DNA from: Flavobacteriales bacterium
GTDB taxonomy: Bacteria; Bacteroidota; Bacteroidia; Flavobacteriales; Flavobacteriaceae
Direction of reading: 5' to 3'
NCBI GenBank assembly: GCA_017303755.1
Contig: JAFLBS010000005.1
Span: 62,001 to 126,000 of the forward strand
DNA: 64,000 bases
Position numbers and translations under genes: made by a program. Shown here one piece after another: positions 34,076 to 42,800 of the stretch; the first letter of the stretch is position 1; each line of letters starts with the position of its first letter. The notes under the pieces are model-generated. The model was not told the DNA's origin and made no database searches. It saw nothing but the letters and a program-made list of their open reading frames with translations.

Positions 34076-37039
34076 TTAAAAGCTAACATTTAGACCAAAT
34101 AAAAACGTTTTGTTGGTTGGATACGCATTCAACTCGATTCCAGCAGTTCCCAATGGATCGGCATTATTATTACCAGATAATTCAGGTGAATATCCTGTGA
34201 ATTTTGTAAAAATAAAAGGATTAACGGCTGTTGCATACACCCTAATTTTATTAATTCTTTGGTGCAATTTTGGCAATGTATATCCTACAGTAATATTATT
34301 TATTCTTAGATAAGCACCATCCTCGATATAATAGGTTGACGAAAGTGGCACGTTATTAAACGGTGTCGGATTGGTAGAAACAGGATTTGATGGAGTCCAG
34401 AAATCTTCTAACAATGCAAATTCAACATTTTCACCACCAAATCGTTGAGCTTTTTTACCATTGTACACTTTATTCCCACCAACACCATAGGCGTCTACAG
34501 AAAAGTCAACATTCTTATAACTACCTCCTACGCTCAATCCGTAAGTATAGGTTGGCAAATAGGAACCTGCAACAACTCTTTCGGTACTGTACGTAAAGTT
34601 TCCATCTCCGTTGATTCCGGTTACTTCATAAACGTAGAAACTTCCTAATGCTTCACCAACAATAACTTTTTTAGTCCACTGACCATTATCTATACTTCCT
34701 CCAATAAATTCAGAGAAATAGGCATTGTCAACATCAGTCAAAACATTTTTATTATGCGAATAATTACCTGAAATCCAGTATTTTAGATTTGAATTGATTT
34801 CGTCTGACCATTTTAGCGAAACTTCTACACCTTTGTTACTTACATCACCAGTATTTACTGTAACCAATCCCGGTGATAAAACGGCTGGTAATGTTACAGG
34901 TAAGATTACGTCTGAAGATTGTCGGTCGTATACATCGATGGTTCCGGTTAATTTACCTTTCAACGTTTTAAAATCGAGACCAAAATCAATTTCCTTCATG
35001 GTTTCCCATGTCAAGTTTGGATCTACTTGATACGGTTGATTGCTTCCAGGATAAATGTTTTGATTGGCTCCAAAAGCATAATTATATCCTGCTGAAAAAA
35101 CGGGAATATTCAATGCGTTTAAGGTATTTCCGTTACCTACTTCACCATAACCTGCTCGTAGCTTTAAGTACTCTATGAACTTTACATTTTCCATAAATGA
35201 TTCGCTTGTAACTACCCAACCTGCAGAAACTGCTGGAAAAACCGCCCAACGTTTGTCTTCTTGGAAAACACTAATTCCTTCTCTTCGTACTGAAGCTGAA
35301 AACAAGTATTTCCCATTGTATGCGTACTCTGCTCTACCGAAGTAAGCAATAGAAACAGTTGGGGTTTCGTTACTATTACTTACTACGGCACCTGGAGCAG
35401 TTTCAGTATTGTAAGAGGATAAATCAAGCGCCCAATAATTGGATTGTTCGGGAACATTCCAACGTGTACCAGATAAATTTTCAGCTATATTAGAAGTCGT
35501 TCTAGACATACCTGCTACAAGAGTCACATCGTGTTTATCAAATTCTTTTTTGAAAGTGAAAAAATTATCCCAATTCCAACGATACGAACTTGCACGTCTT
35601 TGTTGTAAGGTATTAATTGGACTAGCAGTTGGATAATCCGCTATTTCATCTGTTGGGTTCTGAGATAAATAAATCTCTCTAGCTGGTGAAAAAGTATAGC
35701 CACGAGATGAATCGTATGTTGCACCAAAACTAGAATTAAATTTCAATTCGTTTATAATTTTTAATTCCGAACCAATAGAACCAAAGAAGACAACATTCTT
35801 GTTTTGCTCGTGTGTATAAAACAATTGTGCTACTGGATTTCCAACATTGTTAAAACGATCACTTCCGTTGATATCAATCAAACCTGTTGATGGATTTCTT
35901 AAAGGAACACCCCATCTTCCATTAGGAAATTGTACTGGAACTATAGGCGATTGTTTATAAGCATTAGTAAATGCACTCAAAGGTTTAGGAGTATTATTTA
36001 CAATAGAAACATTTATTGCCGGAGTAATTTTAAGTCTTCCATTCCAAATTTTAAACTCATTTCTGGAATTGATATTAGTGCGTTCAAAATTAGTTCCATC
36101 TAAAATACCTTGCTCTTTGTAGTTGGTTGCACCAAAATAATAACTTGCATTTTCAGTTCCACCTGAGAGAGATACATAATTATTCATCACAACACCAATG
36201 GAAGTTATTTCATCTAACCAATTTGTGTTGTATGGCTGATTAAAATTAAAATACGAGGAAGAACCTAGTGCTGAATTGTTATAATAAGCATAACGATATG
36301 AATCGGACATTTTTACTTCGCGTTGAATGTATTTTTGCCCGTAGTAAGCATCATAATTTACTTTAATTTCTCCTTTTCCTTTTTTAGTAGTTACCACTAC
36401 AACACCATTTGAACCTTTTTGACCGTAAATAGCCAATGAAGAGGCATCTTTAAGAATATCAAAAGTGGCAATTTCATTTGGACTTAACCCATTTAGACTT
36501 GATGCCTCAATTCCGTCAATAATATATAAAGGATCTCTTCCTCCTAATAAAGTTCCCAAACCTCTGATTCGGATAGAAGGATTGGCTCCAGGTTCATCAT
36601 TGGTTACAATATTAATACCTGCGGCTTTACCTTGAATGGCTTGAATGGCGTTTTGAGATGGTGTTTTAAGTATATCCGCCGATTTTATTTGAGAAACCGA
36701 ACCTGTAATTGAACCTGCTTTTTTAGTTCCATAACCAACTACAATAACCTCATTCATCATATTCACTTCTTCAACAAGTACCACTGTCATTTCGGGGCTA
36801 GCATTAACCATTTTAGTAATGTAACCGATGAATGAAAATTTAAGTTGATCGCCATTGCTCGCTTTGATTTTAAAATTCCCATCAAAATCAGAAACGACAT
36901 TAAAATTGGTGACGGTGTTTTGAATATTGGCATTTGGAATACCAATGCCTTTCTCATCAGTAACTTTCCCGGACAGTTCCTGCGAATGTAATGATCCAAA
37001 AAACAATAAGGCGAATAATAGATAAATACAATTTTTCAT
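34076..37039 (-). CDS. susC: SusC/RagA-family TonB-dependent transporter
   Basis: A 987-residue outer-membrane transporter. It has a signal peptide (ends SLHSQ), a carboxypeptidase-regulatory-like domain (about 20-95, GKVTDEKGIGIPNANI), the SusC signature VVGYGTKKAGSITGSV, a plug domain (about 110-225, PLYIIDGIEA) and a beta-barrel ending in the aromatic strand FGLNVSF. It imports glycan oligosaccharides with its SusD partner, powered by TonB. A TATATTTG -7 box without a -33 TTG precedes it, as expected of an activator-dependent promoter. Confidence 0.95.
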   Translation of the reverse strand: MKNCIYLLFALLFFGSLHSQELSGKVTDEKGIGIPNANIQNTVTNFNVVSDFDGNFKIKASNGDQLKFSFIGYITKMVNASPEMTVVLVEEVNMMNEVIVVGYGTKKAGSITGSVSQIKSADILKTPSQNAIQAIQGKAAGINIVTNDEPGANPSIRIRGLGTLLGGRDPLYIIDGIEASSLNGLSPNEIATFDILKDASSLAIYGQKGSNGVVVVTTKKGKGEIKVNYDAYYGQKYIQREVKMSDSYRYAYYNNSALGSSSYFNFNQPYNTNWLDEITSIGVVMNNYVSLSGGTENASYYFGATNYKEQGILDGTNFERTNINSRNEFKIWNGRLKITPAINVSIVNNTPKPLSAFTNAYKQSPIVPVQFPNGRWGVPLRNPSTGLIDINGSDRFNNVGNPVAQLFYTHEQNKNVVFFGSIGSELKIINELKFNSSFGATYDSSRGYTFSPAREIYLSQNPTDEIADYPTASPINTLQQRRASSYRWNWDNFFTFKKEFDKHDVTLVAGMSRTTSNIAENLSGTRWNVPEQSNYWALDLSSYNTETAPGAVVSNSNETPTVSIAYFGRAEYAYNGKYLFSASVRREGISVFQEDKRWAVFPAVSAGWVVTSESFMENVKFIEYLKLRAGYGEVGNGNTLNALNIPVFSAGYNYAFGANQNIYPGSNQPYQVDPNLTWETMKEIDFGLDFKTLKGKLTGTIDVYDRQSSDVILPVTLPAVLSPGLVTVNTGDVSNKGVEVSLKWSDEINSNLKYWISGNYSHNKNVLTDVDNAYFSEFIGGSIDNGQWTKKVIVGEALGSFYVYEVTGINGDGNFTYSTERVVAGSYLPTYTYGLSVGGSYKNVDFSVDAYGVGGNKVYNGKKAQRFGGENVEFALLEDFWTPSNPVSTNPTPFNNVPLSSTYYIEDGAYLRINNITVGYTLPKLHQRINKIRVYATAVNPFIFTKFTGYSPELSGNNNADPLGTAGIELNAYPTNKTFLFGLNVSF

Positions 37040-37070
37040 AGTAAATCAAATAATTGTGAGTTGACTTACA

Positions 37071-37078
37071 CAAATATA
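37071..37078 (-). promoter_or_regulatory. -7 promoter box of the susC operon
   Basis: Reads TATATTTG on the minus strand, 31 bases upstream of the susC ATG. I found no TTG at the -33 distance. Confidence 0.6.
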
Positions 37079-37090
37079 GGAATTACATCG

Positions 37091-37127
37091 TTGTAGTTGA
37101 CAGCAGTTATACACTACACAACTACAT
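37091..37127. promoter_or_regulatory. Inverted repeat upstream of susC, candidate activator site
   Basis: GTAGTTG (37093-37099) and CAACTAC (37119-37125) form a perfect 7-bp inverted repeat with 19 bases between, extending to 8 of 9. It occupies the place where the missing -33 element would be. Confidence 0.45.
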
Positions 37128-37214
37128 CATTCTGAATATTTATTTTTGCAAAAAACTGTAAATCAATATTTTAAAATTGGTATTTATATGATTTAACTAA
37201 TCAAATAAAAAAGT

Positions 37215-37235
37215 ATATGATGTACATATGATGTA
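37215..37235 (+). repeat. Direct repeat ATATGATGTA, 11-bp period
   Basis: Two copies of ATATGATGTA start at 37215 and 37226, one helical turn apart. A related ATGATGTAGT is found in reverse orientation within the inverted repeat at 37119-37130. It lies between the regulator stop and the susC promoter. Confidence 0.4.
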
Positions 37236-37305
37236 GTAATTTATACTGTAAACTTGACAAAAAAATAACTTTAAAAAAACAACATATTCAAAAAACAGTA
37301 AAGTA

Positions 37306-40050
37306 TTATACGTTATTCATAAAACTAGAAAGGTTGCTTTCTTGATCGATTTGTAATTTTTTTCTCAATCGATAGCGGTGCAACTCAACGCCACGATAGG
37401 AAATATTCATTAGTGGTGCAATTTCCTTGGAAGTTAAGTTCATCTTAAGGTAAATACTCAATTTTTTATCCTTTGAAGTTAGTGCTGGATATTTAGTTGA
37501 AAGCCTAGTAATAAAATCTTCATGACTTTTAAAGAGATTATTCTCAAAAGTTTCCCATTCTTTCTTATTGATGGAATTGAGTTTGATGGTTTTTCTGATA
37601 TTATTTTTTAAACTCGACACATCATTTTCCTTTTCTAGTAGCTGTTGAATGGATTCAATCATTTCGGTTTGTTTAGCAATTGACAATGATTTCCCCGCTA
37701 CTTCTGAAGCTTTTGTTTGCACTTGAATTTCTAAAATATGCTTTTCATATTCTTGTATTTTGAGTTTGTTTTCAGCATTTAGCTCCAATTGTAAAATTTC
37801 TTTTTGATGTTTTAATTCTTCTTCTTTGAGCTTGATTTTCTCAATGTATCTTATTTTGTTCCAACGGTAATACAAAAAGAAGGTTCCTGAAGTTAATAAA
37901 ACATACAATAAAATCATCCAAAAAGAAAAATACCATGGTCTTGAAACACTGAAGTTATAACTGGCTATTTGTTTGAATTGATTACCATCGTTATAAAACA
38001 CCTTAAAATCCTGATTACCGCTTTCTAAATTATTCAATAAAATTGTTCCGTTGACTATCGGCACTAATTGCTCACTAGCATTCAGTTGGTAATACATCGA
38101 AAGTTTATTAAAACCGAAAAAGGGTGAAATCACATTTAAATTTACTGGCTGGTTGTATTCGACATCAGTAGAATTCCCAATTAGATTTTCCTTATAAAAT
38201 CCTTCAATCATAATTGGTTGAGCTTCAAACTTGGCTGCATTGGGTTCGTACACAAAAAAGCCATCGTCCAGATTAATAATGAGCTTATTTTTCCACTCAT
38301 AGACTTTGGTGTCTTGGTTCACGATTTTACCCTTATAGTACTTTTCCGGAATCAACTCAGTGATGAATTTTGAATCTTTTTGGGTAACTATACTGAGTAA
38401 ACCGTCTTTTAAAATTACAAAACGATCATTACTAATCGCTATAATTTGGGTTATGTCTTTGAATAATGAATTAAAAACTTTATTAGGTTCTAATTTATTG
38501 GAAATCGGATTAAAATGGTACCACGAATTATTTATGTAAAATAAAATTTCATTTTTATAATTAAGCATTCTCACCTCATAATCGTTTGAAATTCCATTGA
38601 TTTTGGTGCTGTTCTCAATGCTTTCTACTTCAAAATTGGGTTTGAATTTTATTTTGTATAGACTTTTATAGTTGTCGGCTGCCCATAATTCATTGGGTTT
38701 ATTTTGAGCGACATTTTTTATAGGCTTGGTCAATCCTTTGATAGTAGTAAAGTCTGAAAAAGTAGTATTTTGATATGCAATTATTCCGGCATAATGCGCC
38801 ATATAATAGACATTATTATAATCACTTTTCAGTAATTGCCATCCGCCACTAATAGTATTAATTTTCTTGAAAGAAGTTAAATCGTAAGTAAAAGTTCCAT
38901 CATTATGACCAATAATATATTGATCTCCAATTTTATTGATGTCCCAAACCTGACCTTGTGAATTTTCTACAAAAGTCAACCGATTGTTCTCGTATTTAAA
39001 AAGTCCGTGATTCGAACCTAATAAATATCCTTTTTCAGTTGTTGCAATTGCATAAACCGAACCTAAAACTCCCGTATTATCTGAAAAAACGGAATAGGGA
39101 GAATTGATTTCAACGTGACCAATTCCGTTGTCCATTCCCAACCATAAATCATTTTCTTTGTCAAAACCTATACTCAATACCGAATTGTTTTTAAGCGAAT
39201 TATTTCGGTTGATACTAACGAATGAATTGTCTTTTAAATTGATAACATACAATCCTTTGAAAGCCGTTCCAATCGCCAATCGATTTTGATTCAGAAATCG
39301 TGCAGTGATAATCAACTCCGATTTTAATATGGCATTTAACGGATGATTCCATTCAGATAATTTCCCTTCTTTTTCAATGTAAACTCCATTTTTTTTAGTA
39401 AAAATATAAGTACTTTGATTGTGCGTGTCAATTGAATGAATGATGGTATTCTGAAGTTGATTCCAACCTAAAATTTTAATGAATTTTTTATCTTTAAACT
39501 TGTAAACTCCATCGGTTACTGAGGCCACCAATAATTCATTATTTACAACAAAGCAATAGGATATTTGAAAAGGAATTCTGATTTTTTGAATCGTATTTTC
39601 CTTGTAAATGTAAAGCTCATTGAACGATTGAAAATAAATATTCCCGTCAAACTTTACAATCTTCCAAATTTCTTCATTGTTGGAAGCACCAATGAAAAAG
39701 TTTTTATTTTTAGATAATGAAGTATACCTCATTTTACCTTCATTGCGCTTCCAAAAACCAAATTCATTGTAAGAACCGCAATAAATGCGATCTCCATCTG
39801 AAAAAACCGAACGTATAATAGTTTTATTGGGTAATGTGTATCGCTCCCATTTTACTCCGTTATACCTAAGTAAATTATGATTATTTGCAAAATACATCGC
39901 GTTGTCTTTTCCTTGACAAACACTCCAAACCTGATTATCTCCGTTGTAATCTGTTTTGGTGAAATTTTCAACAAAAGGCAACAACTCCTGCGATTGCAGA
40001 TCGAAAGAAATCAATACAAAAAATAAAAAGATATGGGCTATTCTTCTCAC
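37306..40050 (-). CDS. Transmembrane triple-tyrosine/LuxR-type glycan sensor-regulator
   Basis: A 914-residue single-pass regulator. A signal peptide precedes a periplasmic two-propeller region (about 20-640, repeats such as ISYCFVVNNELLVASVTDGVYKF) and a Y_Y_Y-type domain (about 640-705). A transmembrane helix (about 710-735), a coiled coil (about 740-830) and a C-terminal LuxR-like helix-turn-helix (LTSKEIAPLMNISYRGVELHRYRLRKKL) follow. It lacks the histidine kinase and receiver of hybrid two-component systems. It probably senses a glucan fragment in the periplasm and activates susC. The GTG start is forced because an in-frame TAA lies one codon upstream. Confidence 0.88.
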   Translation of the reverse strand: MRRIAHIFLFFVLISFDLQSQELLPFVENFTKTDYNGDNQVWSVCQGKDNAMYFANNHNLLRYNGVKWERYTLPNKTIIRSVFSDGDRIYCGSYNEFGFWKRNEGKMRYTSLSKNKNFFIGASNNEEIWKIVKFDGNIYFQSFNELYIYKENTIQKIRIPFQISYCFVVNNELLVASVTDGVYKFKDKKFIKILGWNQLQNTIIHSIDTHNQSTYIFTKKNGVYIEKEGKLSEWNHPLNAILKSELIITARFLNQNRLAIGTAFKGLYVINLKDNSFVSINRNNSLKNNSVLSIGFDKENDLWLGMDNGIGHVEINSPYSVFSDNTGVLGSVYAIATTEKGYLLGSNHGLFKYENNRLTFVENSQGQVWDINKIGDQYIIGHNDGTFTYDLTSFKKINTISGGWQLLKSDYNNVYYMAHYAGIIAYQNTTFSDFTTIKGLTKPIKNVAQNKPNELWAADNYKSLYKIKFKPNFEVESIENSTKINGISNDYEVRMLNYKNEILFYINNSWYHFNPISNKLEPNKVFNSLFKDITQIIAISNDRFVILKDGLLSIVTQKDSKFITELIPEKYYKGKIVNQDTKVYEWKNKLIINLDDGFFVYEPNAAKFEAQPIMIEGFYKENLIGNSTDVEYNQPVNLNVISPFFGFNKLSMYYQLNASEQLVPIVNGTILLNNLESGNQDFKVFYNDGNQFKQIASYNFSVSRPWYFSFWMILLYVLLTSGTFFLYYRWNKIRYIEKIKLKEEELKHQKEILQLELNAENKLKIQEYEKHILEIQVQTKASEVAGKSLSIAKQTEMIESIQQLLEKENDVSSLKNNIRKTIKLNSINKKEWETFENNLFKSHEDFITRLSTKYPALTSKDKKLSIYLKMNLTSKEIAPLMNISYRGVELHRYRLRKKLQIDQESNLSSFMNNV

Positions 40051-40069
40051 GACTTATAATTATATCATT

Positions 40070-40077
40070 CAAATATA
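40070..40077 (-). promoter_or_regulatory. -7 promoter box of the regulator gene
   Basis: Reads TATATTTG on the minus strand, 19 bases before the GTG start. Confidence 0.6.
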
Positions 40078-40096
40078 GAGTTTTTATCATAAACAA

Positions 40097-40121
40097 AAAA
40101 TCCCGATACAATCGGGACTTT
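40097..40121 (-). terminator. Terminator of the saccharopine dehydrogenase-like gene
   Basis: TCCCGAT and ATCGGGA pair across a 3-base loop; on the minus strand a T6 run follows. Confidence 0.82.
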
Positions 40122-40138
40122 ATTTGATTTGATACGGA

Positions 40139-41341
40139 TTATTTTCCGTCAACGTACTCTTGCAAATAGGCAAAACGCGGTGTCAATTTACCCTTTTCTG
40201 TGATTTTGGCGCGTTGCAGAATTCCGTCCTTATCGCCGTTAAAAAAGGCTGGAATAACATGTTGCATGAACATTTCTCCAAAACCTTCGCTGGCATCTTT
40301 GGGTAATTCACAAGGTAAATTATCAACCGACATCACCATAATTGAACCTGGATGCGTATGTGGAACTTCTTTATTTTCAAAAGGCAAATACCCAAAAAAC
40401 GGATCCGCAATGGTAGATGCCTTGATTGTGCACGCAATGGGTCCATCCACATCGCAAGAAATATCGGCAACTACTTTGATTTTGCAATCTGCGGCCATGA
40501 GCATTTCACGTGTTAAAATGTCGGGCGCACCATTTCCGTGAAAATGTCCCGCCATGTACATATCGGCCACTTTAGTAAAACGTTCAAAATCGGAAGTATA
40601 GTCTTGTGGATTTTTATAAAAATCTTGGTTGTCTAACACTTTTCCATCCAAACGTTTGTTGTAATCTAAAACATCGATTTGAGTGTAAACGGGTTGAGTG
40701 TATACTTTAGTCAAAAAATCATCAACAGAAACTTCTTTGATTTTGATTCCGTCAAGAATTTCTTTTGCTCCCATTCCGACTTTTCCGTGACCTGAAAGCA
40801 CAATTTTAATGTTCGGCAACGTTTGACGTTTCAATCGCGCTATCAATTCGTCCTTTCCACTCAAAGTTTCGGCTTTGGCCAAATTAAACAAGTCGTATTT
40901 GATTCCGAATCCTCTAAAACCATTATATGCGCCTACAATTCCGGCGTATCTTCCAAAACCAATTAAACGACGATTTTTTGCATCAACAATCGTTTCGTGA
41001 TCGTACAATTCGATATTTTTTTCTAAAATCGCTTGAAGTAATTTGCGGTTGTGGACTTGCTTTTTAATGGTATGCGAAAAGAAAAAGTATTTTTTATTCG
41101 GAATTAAAGCATCAACTGGAATTTCTTTTACGCCAAAAAGCACATCGCAATCGGTCATGTCGGTGGCTATTTCAATTCCTAATTTACTGTAATCTTCATC
41201 TGGAAAAACCCTGATATCAGAACTTTCGACTTTGACTTTGGCTTCTGGATGTTCGGTTTGCAAACGAACTAACTCTTCTGGGGTAAAAACAACTCTTCTA
41301 TCGGGTGGATTTTTTCTTTCTTTGATGATTCCGAACTTCAT
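40139..41341 (-). CDS. NAD(P)-dependent saccharopine/alanine dehydrogenase-family enzyme
   Basis: This 400-residue cytoplasmic oxidoreductase has an N-terminal AlaDh/PNT-like domain (MKFGIIKERKNPPDRRVVFTPEE) and a central Rossmann-type segment (IKIVLSGHGKVGMGAKEIL). Its C-terminal region contains KVVADISCDVDGPIACTI and the HTHPGSIMVMSVDNLP segment of NAD+-dependent, lysine-forming saccharopine dehydrogenases. Bacteria rarely use the saccharopine route for lysine synthesis, so the natural substrate is uncertain. It stands alone between a terminator and its own promoter. Confidence 0.82.
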   Translation of the reverse strand: MKFGIIKERKNPPDRRVVFTPEELVRLQTEHPEAKVKVESSDIRVFPDEDYSKLGIEIATDMTDCDVLFGVKEIPVDALIPNKKYFFFSHTIKKQVHNRKLLQAILEKNIELYDHETIVDAKNRRLIGFGRYAGIVGAYNGFRGFGIKYDLFNLAKAETLSGKDELIARLKRQTLPNIKIVLSGHGKVGMGAKEILDGIKIKEVSVDDFLTKVYTQPVYTQIDVLDYNKRLDGKVLDNQDFYKNPQDYTSDFERFTKVADMYMAGHFHGNGAPDILTREMLMAADCKIKVVADISCDVDGPIACTIKASTIADPFFGYLPFENKEVPHTHPGSIMVMSVDNLPCELPKDASEGFGEMFMQHVIPAFFNGDKDGILQRAKITEKGKLTPRFAYLQEYVDGK

Positions 41342-41364
41342 TTGTAACTAATTTTTTGGTGCGT

Positions 41365-41372
41365 CAAAAGTA
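41365..41372 (-). promoter_or_regulatory. -7 promoter box of the saccharopine dehydrogenase-like gene
   Basis: Reads TACTTTTG on the minus strand with TTTTG about 19 bases upstream. Confidence 0.6.
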
Positions 41373-41512
41373 GTAGTAACGAAATCGTTTTCAAAACTTT
41401 TTAATCGAAAAAACAATTTCACTACTGTTTGATAAATAAGCACTTAGAAAAATGTTTAAAAAGTCTTAATAACTCGGCTCTTTTTTTGGGAATAATTTAG
41501 CATCTCGTTGGT

Positions 41513-41520
41513 TATATTTG
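41513..41520 (+). promoter_or_regulatory. -7 promoter box (TATATTTG) of the serine hydrolase gene
   Basis: Exact TAnnTTTG match 18 bases before the ATG at 41539, with a TTG at 41486-41488. Confidence 0.6.
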
Positions 41521-41538
41521 CTTTTTAAGATTGAAAAA

Positions 41539-42738
41539 ATGCTCCGACTAAAATATACTTTTTGCTTACTACTACTCACTTCTCTTTTTTTAAGTTGCGA
41601 TAAAGACAAACGCGGTTCTTCTGACGATGAAAATGTGGCTAAATTGCCGTATTCGATGCTTCCGCCGATAAATGAATTACCTAAATTATCGGAGAAATAC
41701 GTCAAACAAAAAAATGCTGAAATCGCTAATTTCTTTACGGAAAATTACGGGAATGATTTTGAAAACGTGAGCTTTTTAGTGGCGCAAAACGGACAAATCA
41801 TTTACGAAAAATACAATGGTTATGCTGACAAAGAAAACAACATCTTAAATTCGCCCGAAACACCATTGCACATCGCTTCAGTTAGTAAAGTACTTACTGC
41901 AGCAGCGGTTTTGAAATTGGTCGAAGCGGGGAAAATTGAATTGGATCAAAAGTTAACCACCATCTTTAAAGGCTTTCCTTATCCTGAAGTTACCATACGA
42001 ACGCTTCTAAATCACCGTAGCGGCATCAAAAAATATGGCTATTTTACTGAAGATAACAAAGTGTGGGACAAATCGAAAACGCTGACTAATAAAGACATTT
42101 TAAACCTACTGATTACACAGAAATTCCCGTTAGATCATCCAACCGATAGTCATTTTGTATACAACAATACAAACTATGTTCTACTAGCTTTGGTTATTGA
42201 AAAAATCACTGGAATGCGCTACAGCAAAGCGATGAAATTGATTGTTTTTGATCCGTTGGGAATGAAAAACACGTTTGTTTTTGACGAAACAACACCTTTA
42301 AGCAAAGCAACTCCATCCTACAAATGGAATTATGAAAAATATCCTTTTGACTATTTGGATGCCGTTTATGGAGATAAAAACATCTTCTCTACTCCACGTG
42401 ATTTATTGAAATTTGATGCGTCTCGAAACGACATCAATTTCTTGAGTAAAGATTTGGTTGAGCAAGTTTTTAAAGGCTACAGTTACGAATCCAAAGGCGT
42501 GAAAAATTACGGTTTGGGAATTCGTATGCGCGAATGGGACAACGGAATTAAGTTTTTCTATCACAACGGTTGGTGGCACGGAAACACTTCGTCATTTATT
42601 AATTTACGAAAAGAAAATGCGGTAATCATTGCACTATCCAATAAATTCACTCGCAAAACCTATGAAGTAAAGCGCTTGTCAGTTTTGTTTGGAGATTATC
42701 CATTTACATTAAAAGATACGGCGGCAACAGATGAATAA
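41539..42738 (+). CDS. Class C beta-lactamase-like serine hydrolase lipoprotein
   Basis: The 399-residue protein begins with a lipoprotein signal (MLRLKYTFCLLLLTSLFLSC). An upstream in-frame start falls inside the promoter and is rejected. The penicillin-binding/class C fold shows the SxxK motif at Ser114-Lys117 (ASVSKVLTAA), the YxN motif in HFVYNNTNYVLL and a C-terminal HNGWWHG in the KTG position. Such proteins are envelope esterases, D-amino acid peptidases or of unknown activity; true beta-lactamase activity is not implied. Confidence 0.88.
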   Translation: MLRLKYTFCLLLLTSLFLSCDKDKRGSSDDENVAKLPYSMLPPINELPKLSEKYVKQKNAEIANFFTENYGNDFENVSFLVAQNGQIIYEKYNGYADKENNILNSPETPLHIASVSKVLTAAAVLKLVEAGKIELDQKLTTIFKGFPYPEVTIRTLLNHRSGIKKYGYFTEDNKVWDKSKTLTNKDILNLLITQKFPLDHPTDSHFVYNNTNYVLLALVIEKITGMRYSKAMKLIVFDPLGMKNTFVFDETTPLSKATPSYKWNYEKYPFDYLDAVYGDKNIFSTPRDLLKFDASRNDINFLSKDLVEQVFKGYSYESKGVKNYGLGIRMREWDNGIKFFYHNGWWHGNTSSFINLRKENAVIIALSNKFTRKTYEVKRLSVLFGDYPFTLKDTAATDE

Positions 42739-42776
42739 TTAACGACAAAAACGGTTCAACTTTTCAAACTTATTTG

Positions 42777-42784
42777 TATTTTTG
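42777..42784 (+). promoter_or_regulatory. -7 promoter box (TATTTTTG) of the BatA-like gene
   Basis: Exact TAnnTTTG match 16 bases before the ATG. Confidence 0.55.
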
Positions 42785-42800
42785 ACCAATCTTATAAAAA

